Below the pieces are notes generated by a model. That model saw nothing but the letters and a program-made list of their open reading frames with translations. It searched no databases and was not told the origin of the DNA. A stretch of 64,000 bases of DNA from Kitagawia praeruptora (taxonomy: Eukaryota > Streptophyta > Magnoliopsida > Apiales > Apiaceae), in assembly GCA_037693485.1 (NCBI GenBank), contig CM075345.1, positions 77,311,001 through 77,375,000 on the forward strand, given 5' to 3'. The translations under genes and the position numbers were made by a program. The number at the start of each line of letters is the position of its first letter. The first letter of the stretch is position 1. Shown here one piece after another: positions 9,949-18,802 of this stretch.

Positions 9949-12900
9949 ATGGCAGCTCAGAGAAGATTACCTAAATCAGTAGCCTTCAAGTTTGGTGACT
10001 TTGATTTTATGACAAACAATCATGTTGCAGCTATCACCAACAAGGAAGGAGTGTCATCTGATTTTCATCCAATCATGGACTTTCTGGCGTATGGACCATT
10101 AAGTTATGCATTGACAGCATCTCCACAGATTAATCAAGTAGCTGTTTCACAAGCTTGGGAGAATGCTGAGGTAATTGATTCTACTCAGAGTCAATCAGGT
10201 AAGATTGTTCTACATTTAGGACAAGATTCATTTGACATTACTGAATCTGTTGTTAGTTCAGTACTTTGCTTACCTGTTACTGATAGTTATGAGAATGTAC
10301 CATCTGATGATAATATAAGAACTATGTTGTCTGAATTAGGTTATAGTGGACCTCTAGATAACATGAGCCAGTTGAATAGGTCTTTTCTTAGAAAGGAATG
10401 GTCTTTTTATTTTGATCAAATTGCTAAATGTTTTACTGGCAAATGTAGTTCTTTTCAACAAATTACTTCTGTTACATCACATATTGCTTATAGTTTGCTT
10501 TATGACAGAGTAATTAACATTGGTCATATTATCTTAAGTCAGATGAGTATTAAACTTGGGTCAAGAGATCAAAACAGGAAAATGGTTTATTATCATAGAT
10601 TTATGCAATTGTTTATTAACCATTTTATTCCTGATGTTGAAGCTAGATTTGGTAGGGAATACTGTGTTTCTTCTTATGAACAGCAAAAGAGAATTTTCTC
10701 TGATATTACAAAGAAGGACAATGAAAAGAATCTAGATGAAATACCTGCAATTCATTATCCACATCATTTTCAGGTAATTCTTAAAACTCATCTTCCTACT
10801 CTCTACAATTCTTCTTTCTTTTGTGGTGAAATGGCTCAGGAATCTCAATTGGAGGAGAACCCACCTGTGTCTACCCAAGTAGCCGAAAACATCATAGTCT
10901 CTGAAACAATTCAAGAACCAAATTTTGATCCACAGCCTATTGTTTCAAAGAAACCAACCTCTGGTGTTTCTCAAAAGACATCAGTTGTAAGGAAGAGAAG
11001 ATTTGTTGTGTCAAGTAGTAGTAGTAATTCTAGTGAAGATGATGATGATTTAACTCTTGCAGAGAGAGCAGAATTGAAGGCTGCAATTCAACTTTCTGTG
11101 TTAGTACAAAGAGATGAAAAACCTAGTCACAGCCAGGCTGCAGTCTCACAAAAGGCTGTAGTTCTTAAAAAGGGAAAACAGTTACGGGATACTGTCTCTC
11201 AAAAGACTGTGTCTATTGAACAAAGATCTCATCCCAAGATCACTTCTGTGTCTACACCTCTTGAGTCTTCTCAGGATAAATCTTTTGCTCACTATATCAG
11301 GAGAACAAGGAGAAAGATTCAATTGTCACCTACACACACAGAGTCTAGTCCAACTAATATCATGCAGGTTTCTACAAATCAAGCTACATCTATGCCAGTA
11401 TTTGACAAGAGAGATTTGGATATTGATTCTTCATGGGAAACTACATTATCATACAGACTGGCTATGGGACTAATTTCTCTCAAAGTGAAGTTGTCAAGGC
11501 CTGTTCTAGATTTTTTGGTTGAAAGAGTACCAAAACTTTTATTTCCAGATGAATATGGACTTCTACATCAAAGACTTGACTTAATGAAGATGTATTTCTA
11601 TGTATCTGTCAGAAGACAATTAGTCAAGAAATTTGGACTCTCGAAGCATGTTGCACTTCAATCACTTCATGCATATTTATTTGACAAGGATGTAATTATT
11701 GAAGATGCTTCAGCTCAAGGTGAACAACTGGAGGAAGTAGATAGAGGGAAGCAGTCAACAGAAGATACTATTGCACCAGTGGTGAGTAGTAGGAAAGATC
11801 AGATCACGGTCACTGCAACACAAGAACCATCTAGTCAGAGGAAGGATGACTCAGGAGCTGTGATAGCTGATGTTGAAAGGTCTTCTGTGATGACTGAGAA
11901 TGCAAGTGAGATACCCTATGATATGGGAGGAATGACTTTGGTTGATTTTTCTGAAGATCAAACAAATTTTGTTCAGTCAGAGTCTATCCACCTTGAGGGT
12001 GTGTCTCAGCAAACAACACTTAAAGACGGTGATGTACTAACTATGATGTCTAATGAAGTATTACTGAAGACATCAGAGTCTAGTAAAGAACCTGAAAGTG
12101 GTATACTGGAGCCTGTAGTTTCTGAAAGGAAAGAAGATGATTGTATGGGTTCAGAGACTATAGCAGCTCACTCCTTGGAGAAAACCTCAAGCCACATGCC
12201 ATATGAGGAACCCTCTCTCCATGTGAGTTCAGGTATAAAAACTCCTTCTAAACTCTATTTTTCTGTAGGTCATGAGAGCACTTATCCAAATTTGAGTGAT
12301 ACATTTGAAAAGATGGATATTGATCCACAATTTGAGCGGCTGGCTCCTGACCAGGCAAAAGGTGAGGTAGAAAGAGTGTTGACTTTAGTAAGTCAAAGTG
12401 AGAATGAGGGTATGGATGATCAACTCCATAGTGAGGGAGAGAAAATTAGGAAACCATCATTTGATTTCTGGGATCAGGTTTTTCCTGAATCTTGGTCTGA
12501 AAATTTGGATATGGATGCTGGTACTTATTCATTCATCAAAATGTATCAGAAGAATGACCTAGCACATCACAATGCAAAGCCAGAAGTTAAAGCTCAGAAG
12601 CAAAAGGAGAGGCTTGCAGAAATCATTAACAGGAGAGGTGCCAGGATAAAGCAATCTCTTGATACATATGTACCAGATGAAGATCCTAATGATCCTAGTG
12701 TTCCTTTGTATGTACTTCCAATATCAGCTAGAATTGAGACATCTACAGTCTCTGATCACTCTAAGGAGGAGTCAGGATTTGAAGATGTTAGTACACAGAA
12801 TACTGGTGAAGGAGATGATGATCATGTTTCAGTTCCAGAACAGAAAGATGAAGACGTTGATACTTCTAATCAGGTTTTATTACTTGAATATCATACAACT

Positions 12901-13290
12901 CAAGCAACTTCTTCTACAAGACTTGAAGATAAAGTTCTTTCTGATTCTGATACTGAAGATACTAGAAGCACTTCCAATATTGAAGTTCATTCTGATGTTT
13001 TGAAAGATATTCAGGATTCTCAAATTGCTATTCAAACAAGACTTCAATCACTTGAAGATAACCAAGTCACAATTATGGAAAATCAAGCAGTTCTTATGAA
13101 TCTCATTTGTTCTGTTTCTGAATCTCTTGGAATTAATGTTGCTGATGTCAAAAAGGGGGAGATAAAGACAATTCAAAGACAACAACAACACTACCAACAA
13201 CACTACCAGACTGAAGGAGATAAAGATAAAGCTAAAGCTGGGGGAGATAAAGATCAGACAAATGGTAGTAAAAAGAAGAACCAGGAGTGA
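9949..13290 (+). CDS. Sirevirus A extra ('envelope-like') ORF, 1113 aa
   Basis: Complete ORF between pol and the 3' LTR, as in Sireviruses such as SIRE1. Residues ~30-250 form a conserved domain shared with elements B and C (LSYALTASPQIN; LRKEWSFYFDQI). Residues ~330-470 are Ser/Glu-rich. Residues ~490-590 look folded. Residues ~600-1000 are low-complexity and acidic. Residues ~1010-1060 form a probable coiled coil, followed by the DVKKGE motif (~1064-1069) and a Gln/Lys-rich tail. No signal peptide or clear membrane segment is visible, so the 'envelope' label is traditional only. Unlike B and D, it lacks a C-terminal domain after DVKKGE. The function is unknown. Confidence 0.85.
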   Translation: MAAQRRLPKSVAFKFGDFDFMTNNHVAAITNKEGVSSDFHPIMDFLAYGPLSYALTASPQINQVAVSQAWENAEVIDSTQSQSGKIVLHLGQDSFDITESVVSSVLCLPVTDSYENVPSDDNIRTMLSELGYSGPLDNMSQLNRSFLRKEWSFYFDQIAKCFTGKCSSFQQITSVTSHIAYSLLYDRVINIGHIILSQMSIKLGSRDQNRKMVYYHRFMQLFINHFIPDVEARFGREYCVSSYEQQKRIFSDITKKDNEKNLDEIPAIHYPHHFQVILKTHLPTLYNSSFFCGEMAQESQLEENPPVSTQVAENIIVSETIQEPNFDPQPIVSKKPTSGVSQKTSVVRKRRFVVSSSSSNSSEDDDDLTLAERAELKAAIQLSVLVQRDEKPSHSQAAVSQKAVVLKKGKQLRDTVSQKTVSIEQRSHPKITSVSTPLESSQDKSFAHYIRRTRRKIQLSPTHTESSPTNIMQVSTNQATSMPVFDKRDLDIDSSWETTLSYRLAMGLISLKVKLSRPVLDFLVERVPKLLFPDEYGLLHQRLDLMKMYFYVSVRRQLVKKFGLSKHVALQSLHAYLFDKDVIIEDASAQGEQLEEVDRGKQSTEDTIAPVVSSRKDQITVTATQEPSSQRKDDSGAVIADVERSSVMTENASEIPYDMGGMTLVDFSEDQTNFVQSESIHLEGVSQQTTLKDGDVLTMMSNEVLLKTSESSKEPESGILEPVVSERKEDDCMGSETIAAHSLEKTSSHMPYEEPSLHVSSGIKTPSKLYFSVGHESTYPNLSDTFEKMDIDPQFERLAPDQAKGEVERVLTLVSQSENEGMDDQLHSEGEKIRKPSFDFWDQVFPESWSENLDMDAGTYSFIKMYQKNDLAHHNAKPEVKAQKQKERLAEIINRRGARIKQSLDTYVPDEDPNDPSVPLYVLPISARIETSTVSDHSKEESGFEDVSTQNTGEGDDDHVSVPEQKDEDVDTSNQVLLLEYHTTQATSSTRLEDKVLSDSDTEDTRSTSNIEVHSDVLKDIQDSQIAIQTRLQSLEDNQVTIMENQAVLMNLICSVSESLGINVADVKKGEIKTIQRQQQHYQQHYQTEGDKDKAKAGGDKDQTNGSKKKNQE
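13144..13162 (+). other. Internal polypurine tract in extra ORF (DVKKGE)
   Basis: GATGTCAAAAAGGGGGAGA encodes DVKKGE. The same run occurs in Sirevirus B (39418-39436) and, with one difference at most, in D (minus, near 59110-59092). A second GGGGGAGATAAAG copy lies at 13240-13252. It resembles the true PPT at the LTR, so it may prime plus-strand DNA; that role is inferred. Confidence 0.5.
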
Positions 13291-13491
13291 CAGTGGTGAA
13301 TCTCAGCTAGGAAGTGGTAAGGAAGAGCAGCATTAATAGTTAAAATTCTTTCTTCTAAGTACTGGATAAATGTCTACATCTGAGAAGGAGGTACTTAACT
13401 TCATAATACTACATTCATAAATTCTATTCTGGTTGTATTGTTATATGTTTTGACATCCACAACTTAGATTTATGCTTCAGATTGTAAAGCA

Positions 13492-13506
13492 TAAATAGGG
13501 GGAGAT
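13492..13506 (+). other. Polypurine tract of element A
   Basis: AAATAGGGGGAGAT directly precedes the 3' LTR and is the expected plus-strand primer. The GGGGGAGATTGTTAG context is shared with B and D. Confidence 0.85.
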
Positions 13507-14236
13507 TGTTAGGAATAATTCATAAGTTGTGATGTTAAGAATAGAATTTACACATTATACTTCTTGTAATCCTGATCTTATAAAGGATTTAGCACTGTAT
13601 ATAGGTTTTATGTGTAAAACAGTTATCTGTATAGTTTAGTCAGGAATGAACAGTGTATCGGAGACTACATGTCAGGAACAGAGAGCAAATCCTGATGACG
13701 GTCCAATACTGATGGTTGATCAGATACTGATGCAGTGTGCAGATCCTGATATCAGTCATGCTACTGATGATGTCATTATGGATGCTACAGAAACTGGCAA
13801 GTGCTATAAAACAGGATCGTTGTTTGAAGAACAAGCAAGAAGATATTATGAAGGAAAGAGTTTTTTATTGATGGAAACTATCGACTAGAAGGCAGAACAT
13901 TGTCATGTATAGATTATATCTTTCTGTTATTAGTTGATAGGTAGCATTATAAATACTCTCTCAATATCATTGTAAAGTGCGACGAAGTTGTGAGTTCGTG
14001 TGCGTAGCTCTGTATAAGGTTTGTATTCGAGAGTTCGAAACAAACAGAGAGATATTTGTATTGTCAGCAGCTGCTAAAGGTATTGTACACCTTTGGTAGA
14101 GTTTGTATTTGATCTTATTAATACAAACAAGAGTTTGATTCATTCGTTTATTCCTGTTCTTATAATCAAGCAAAAATCAGACACGATTATATAACTTGTA
14201 TTCAACCCCCCCTTCTACAAGTTATTCGAGTTAACA
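13507..14236 (+). repeat. 3' LTR of element A (730 bp)
   Basis: Begins TGTTAGGAAT after the PPT and ends GAGTTAACA, giving matched TGTTA...TAACA ends. A TATAAATA box is at 13949-13956. The end region CAACCCCCCTTCTACAAG is shared, by orientation-corrected comparison, with the LTRs of C and D. Many ATCCTGAT/ATACTGAT motifs lie in the first 300 bp. The end assignment rests on the TG...CA match, since the 5' LTR is outside the window. Confidence 0.85.
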
Positions 14237-15410
14237 AAATCTTCATCACAGCTAATTGTAGGTCCAAGTGAATAACTTCCTAATAAAATCGCAATTTTGG
14301 AGTAAAGGGGTAATTTCCACCTAACTGTAGGTATTTAAAGCACATATACTAAGCATACCAATACTACAGGTGATTGACTAGAGATGTATAGAACAGAGTA
14401 CCAATTACACATTTAATATATATATAAAACAGCGTACCAATTACACATTAAATATATATAAGCTACAGGATCAAAGTTCAAACAATTTAATCGAGAGCAA
14501 GAGAGGGAGGGAGGGAGGGAGGGAGCAAGAGAGAGAGAGAGAGAGAGAGAATACCAGCAGGGAGAAGCACACAAATCCTAGAAAGTTAAGAACAATTCGT
14601 ACTCGTCTTCAGCAATGTAAGCACAATACCAGCAGAGATGGAGGAGAGTACTTGTTTTCTTCGTACTCGTAGAAGTTAAGACCGGAGATGTCCAATTCGT
14701 ACTTGTAGCTATAGATTTGGAGAGAGATGGAGATTTGGATGTGGATTTGGATTGGGAGAGGGAGATGGAGATTGAGAGAGGGAGAGGGAGATGGAGATTT
14801 GGAGATGGAGATGTGCAATTCGTAGAAGTTGAGATGTTCTGGGTTCTGGGTTCTAGGTTCTGGGTTCGTAGAATTGCAATTCGTAGCAGCGTCCAATTGG
14901 GAGGGAGATGGAAATTAGGGCTCTAAACAGAAAGGGGCGAAATTAAAAGGGGGAAGAGTAACGAAAACCAAAGACTGGGTTTGGACTTCTGGGTTCGATC
15001 TGTTATCACTGTATTATTTTTTTCTTGACAAAACTACTGTATTATTTAATTAAAAAAATAACATTATTTATTTTTTATATTCTACAAGTAAATAATTAAT
15101 TAAGATTTTAATTGATTTTGTCAATTTAATAATTTTTCATTATGTGTGATAAAAATATTAAAAATATTATTTTACAAAACTTAATTATATAATATTATTC
15201 ATTTTCTTATATTTTTAAAGAAAATTCTATTTAATTATATAATTTATCTAATATAAAATATAATAATTTTTGCCAAATATTAAGAAATTTGTCAAAAAAA
15301 TATAATATTTTATAATAGATAAATTATATAAATAAAATTTTCTTTAAAAATATAAGAAAATGAATAATATTAATAAATTTGTTACATCATTTTAAAAAAA
15401 AAAAATAGGT
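14237..15410. other. Gene-free stretch with microsatellites
   Basis: No convincing gene. It contains a GGGA-repeat and GA-repeat block (about 14500-14551), a purine-rich GGAGATGGAGATTTGG low-complexity zone (about 14715-14815) and an AT-rich tail with a foldback. Read on the minus strand, 14930-14600 looks like a pyrimidine-rich 5' leader, but no clear coding exon follows. It may be the inside of the CACTA element whose end lies at 15808. Confidence 0.5.
15191..15371. repeat. AT-rich inverted repeat (foldback)
   Basis: Arms of about 70 bp (15191-15265 and 15301-15371) are near-perfect reverse complements, with a spacer of roughly 35 bp. It could be a small MITE-like insertion. No clear TSD was identified. 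Confidence 0.7.
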
Positions 15411-15808
15411 ACATACCTATAGCGTCGCCGTTTATAGGGGCGACGCTCTAAGTCACACCTAAAGAGTACCTATAGCGTCGGCGTTTTTAAAGGCGACGCT
15501 TTAAGTCAAAACTACAGTGTACCTATAGCGTCGGCATTCCATAAAGCGACGCTAGAGGGTATAGCTATAGCGTCGGTTCTTTCTCTGACCGACGCAAATA
15601 CACAAATTAGCGTCGGTGTTTTTGGTAGCGACGCTATAGGTTACACCTATAGCGTCGGTTAATGTAAACAATCGACGCTATAAGTTCCTGCAGATGTTAA
15701 TAAGCGTCGGTTAATGCAAACAACCGACGCAATAGGTAAGGTGGCGACGCTATAGGTCAATAACCGTTGCTATAGGTGGCGACGCTATAGGTCCAGTCTG
15801 TACTAGTG
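15411..15808 (-). mobile_element. CACTA-type DNA transposon end
   Basis: The right edge is GTCTGTACTAGTG, which read outward-in is CACTAGTACAGAC, a CACTA terminus. The ~400 bp inside it are packed with about 15 copies of (ACC)TATAGCGTCGG and its complement, the subterminal transposase-site repeats typical of En/Spm-like elements. The next three bases, gaa (15809-15811), would be the target duplication. The other end is not in the window, probably because element A inserted into it. No transposase is visible. Confidence 0.75.
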
Positions 15809-17746
15809 GAAAGTAATAATATTAAATAAACAAAGAGTTGAGAAAACAAATCTAGAATCCAAAGTATCACCTAAGAAAAGAATACAAAAGATGAAGTAGA
15901 TCTAGATCCGTTGCTTGTCACGAGCTTGAATTCTTCTCCGCTTTTCTCCCTTGCAATTCTAAGTTGTGATATGTAATGATACAACTTACAATGGTAGGAT
16001 GTGTTTAAATAGGCCCTAGAAGTCTTGTCCTACAAGAAAAGTCCTAAAATACATCTTCAATTCGAAATAGGGTAGAAAACTGATAATTTCCGCAGCAAAA
16101 TTTTTTCCACCAGCACCACGCGCGCACCCTGCGCCCAGCACGCGCACCCTGCGCCCAGAGTTCTGTCACACACAAAACCTGCACGCCTCACACGCCGCCT
16201 GCGCGCGGCCTCCTGCCAGGTATGAATTTTCTGCTCTTTTTCTTCGTTCTTGCTCCAGTTTCTTCCCGTTCTTTTGCATTAGCTAACATCTTCAATACCA
16301 AGACACATGTAACTCCTTGGTAGCGTAACACAAGTGTCCAATCTTCATTCCAATGCTTAATTCCACTCCAAGATAGACAAATAGCACCAACTCTAGCCGA
16401 TAGTTACAAACCTGCACACTACACAAAACACATAAAAAATGCAACATACTTGAGTCCAAGTCAATCAATTTAAGCCGAAATGGAACGCTCCAAGTGGATA
16501 TAAAATCCAATTATCACACCCCCAAACTTGAACCGATGCTTGTCCTCAAGCAAAAACAACTAACTACTACCTAATTAGTACCACTTTCGTAGGTGATCAC
16601 GGTTGCATTTGGCATATGCAACAAGCCCTTTAAACCTCTAGGTAGCCCTGGTGGACGAGTGAGGTCTCGTGAGGGCCTATAGTGAATGTACCCACAAAAT
16701 CCATCTAACTATACAATGTAAAAACAATGCAATGCATGAATGCAACTCATATGAAAATACAAAGATCCCCTTCAAACTAACCAAAACAAACTAGCAAGCA
16801 AATATCTCAAAGAATGCAACTAAATCCAAATAGAGCTCGACTAAGTCCCCGTATACTAACAATACATGAACAGAAACTTGCGTGTGTGCGATGCTCATCA
16901 GAAATACTCCCAAAACTAGATCAAAATCATACCTATTCTTCGCCAAGATAATCACAGGTTTATAAATAGAATAGACTGTAAACACTTCATAACCTAGGAA
17001 CACCTCCATCCTCATTCAAGTTAGACAGGAATTCATGCTTTATTACTACACTACGACACATAATACAATACAAAACAACGCATGCTTATTTAACTGTGCA
17101 ATGGATGAGACCCCAAAAGGCTTATACAATAATACCCATGTACCGAGCGTTAGGTTAGTGGATCCCAGACTATAAAAGCCTTAGGTCACAAGGCACAAAG
17201 TCCCCGCAAACTTAATTGCTCGAGTATTAAAGAGCTCACCCTGGCTAATTTTGCATTAAACAATTTAAACTATTTACATAACATTTTTTTTTCTTCTCTC
17301 ATTTTTTTCTCATTTTTTTTCCTTTTTTTTATTTTTTTTCTTTTTGCAATCTAAAATGAGTATTCTCATCCAACCCTAGACTACTCATATAAATATGAGC
17401 CGGCTACTGGTCATTTGACGCCTAGCCATTATTGACAAATATTTACAACTAGCATGAAATCCCTGGTTTCCCCCAAACTTAGACTTTAGTGATCCTACGC
17501 CATCAAGGGAATAACGAAAATTCTAAATATAAACAAGTGATTAAATCTAAAACAAGCAAACAAGCATGACCTCAACCTAGCCCAAAAGCAAACGATGAGA
17601 CTGTGAAAATATTTTGTTTCTGAAGCACGCAAGTCAATTTCATAGGAACTATAAATCAACCCTCTACTCATCATTACCACACTCAACAAGACATCTACCT
17701 CCCAATCAGAATTAGCTCGTCCTAAGGGATCATGAATTATGCATGC
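15809..17746 (-). mobile_element. Athila-like Gypsy fragment (element F)
   Basis: Parallel to 19625-20614 plus 51331-52285 of the larger Athila-like element. 15809-16516 is the 5' half (in element orientation) of a 3' LTR, ending at TTATCA. 16517-16530 is its PPT (read minus, AAGTTTGGGGGTG). 16531-17746 is noncoding internal sequence. The left side is cut by the CACTA end and the right side by element X. There is no coding capacity. The LTR has a GC-rich patch with a perfect 18-bp tandem (CGCGCACCCTGCGCCCAG, about 16121-16160). Confidence 0.82.
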
Positions 17747-18802
17747 CGGACTGGTCCTGTAAAAAAAATGAACCTCCCGCTTCTCTCTAGAAACCCTTAG
17801 CATTTGTAATCAGATCTTCGCCTCTTCTCCATTATTCCCACACTATTCCATCGCGAATCCTCCCCTTCTATTCCTCTTTTATCTCAATCGCCTTTTTTCT
17901 TCTCTTTTTTAGTCCAATTATGAGTTCGAAGAGGGTTTCCTTTTCGGAGAACCTTGTGATAGAGATTCCTCCCCGTGCGTGTTCATAGAGTGCCCTTTCT
18001 ACTGTATCAGTTAAGGGGAAGCATGATTCATCGGCTGAAACCTCTGGGAGGTTGGGGACTTCTGGTTTTAACCAGATGAATAATGTTCGTGTGAGTCAGA
18101 AGAGGGTTTCCTTTTCGGAGGAAACTTTATGGGAGATGCGCAGATCTGAAGCTCACCTTCCTGTGGGTTGTCAGATTAGGAGTCCGAAGAGGGTTTCTTT
18201 TTCGGAGAACTTTGTGACTGAATATTCTTTGAAGGATGTTCAAGTAAAGAAGGATAGTGATACCGTTGACCCCCAGGTTGGCCTGAAGAAGAGGGATGAT
18301 GGTTGAAATCGCACCTCAGGGATTGCGTCTCGAACTCGTAGTTCTTGTAATCTCCAATTGATTGGAGGTAAATTCCTTTATTCGAAGAAGAAATCTGCTA
18401 GGTGTCTTGATAGTGGGACTACAAATGTGCCTATTGAGGTGCCTGATTCCCTGGATTCTTTATCTGCAATGGATATGAGTAGTGCAGAATTAGAAGTTAA
18501 TTGCATTATGTTGTCTAATGATTTTACTGATTTTCATAAAAAAGAGGGATCCAAACCTCTTGAATTGGAGAATCGATCTAGTCATGTTATTGTCTCAGTT
18601 ATTGAGAGCCCTATTGAGGGGGGTAATGTTATTGTTTCAGATATTGAGAGTCCTATTGAGGGAGGAGTCAGTGTTGCTATATTGGATTCTGCGGGTAAAG
18701 ATGTCGGTAGGGTAGGAATGGGGGTCATGCTAAGAGGGGAGGGGCAGCAGCCCTTGGCTGGGGGAGTTAGCCTCTTTGGGCATAATGATGTTTCAGGAAG
18801 GT
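17747..18802 (+). mobile_element. Element X1, left part (unclassified)
   Basis: A pyrimidine-rich leader (17800-17919) precedes an ATG at 17920 and a degraded ORF that runs up to the Athila LTR. It probably belongs with 55847-57506 on the far side of the Athila insertion, since both are on the plus strand and plausibly parts of one protein gene. The two segments could also be unrelated. Confidence 0.5.
17920..18802 (+). pseudogene. Element X1 ORF, N-terminal part, unrecognised
   Basis: One reading frame from ATG 17920, broken by TAG at 17986 and TGA at 18304 and otherwise open to the Athila LTR (about 294 codons). It encodes three copies of KRVSFSE (nt 17929, 18100, 18187) from almost identical 21-mers. 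Later comes a short internal repeat IESPIEGG (near 18605 and 18650) and a Gly-rich end. RVSF fits the RVxF docking motif of protein phosphatase 1, but that may be coincidence. I recognise no RT, endonuclease, gag or host domain. Confidence 0.5.

Larger units (their letters stand above)
7916..10915 (+). repeat. Tandem duplication inside element A, copy 2
   Basis: Second unit of the duplication. Differences from copy 1 noticed by eye: CTCAAAGG/CTCGAAGG (near 7973, Lys to Glu), CTCCTT/CTCTTT (near 8203, Leu to Phe), CAGGATT/CAGTATT (near 8694) and ACAAGCAG/ACAACCAG (near 8828). This copy continues into the complete extra ORF. Confidence 0.95.
1..14236 (+). mobile_element. Sirevirus element A (Ty1/copia), 5' end off-window
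   Basis: Gag, pol in PR-INT-RT-RH order, a long extra ORF, a polypurine tract and a 3' LTR follow each other on one strand. This is the Sirevirus (SIRE/Maximus) layout of Ty1/copia. Compared with Sirevirus B, the window starts at roughly gag residue 60, so the 5' LTR and PBS should lie just to the left. The element carries one nonsense codon in pol (2641) and a 3,017-bp tandem duplication, so this copy is probably not autonomous. The 3' LTR ends at 14236. The next five bases, aaatc, would be the target duplication, but the left copy is not visible. Confidence 0.93.

Noticed and set aside
13646..13888. 80-codon ORF in the 3' LTR of element A
   Set aside because: It lies within LTR sequence made of CTGAT-type motifs and has no protein-like conservation.
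14609..14926. Overlapping ORFs on both strands in the GGAGATGGAGATTTGG zone
   Set aside because: Low-complexity repeat translations in opposite frames; no independent support.
15411..15808. CRISPR-like array
   Set aside because: Short repeats alternate in orientation without uniform spacers and lie at a CACTA terminus in plant DNA.
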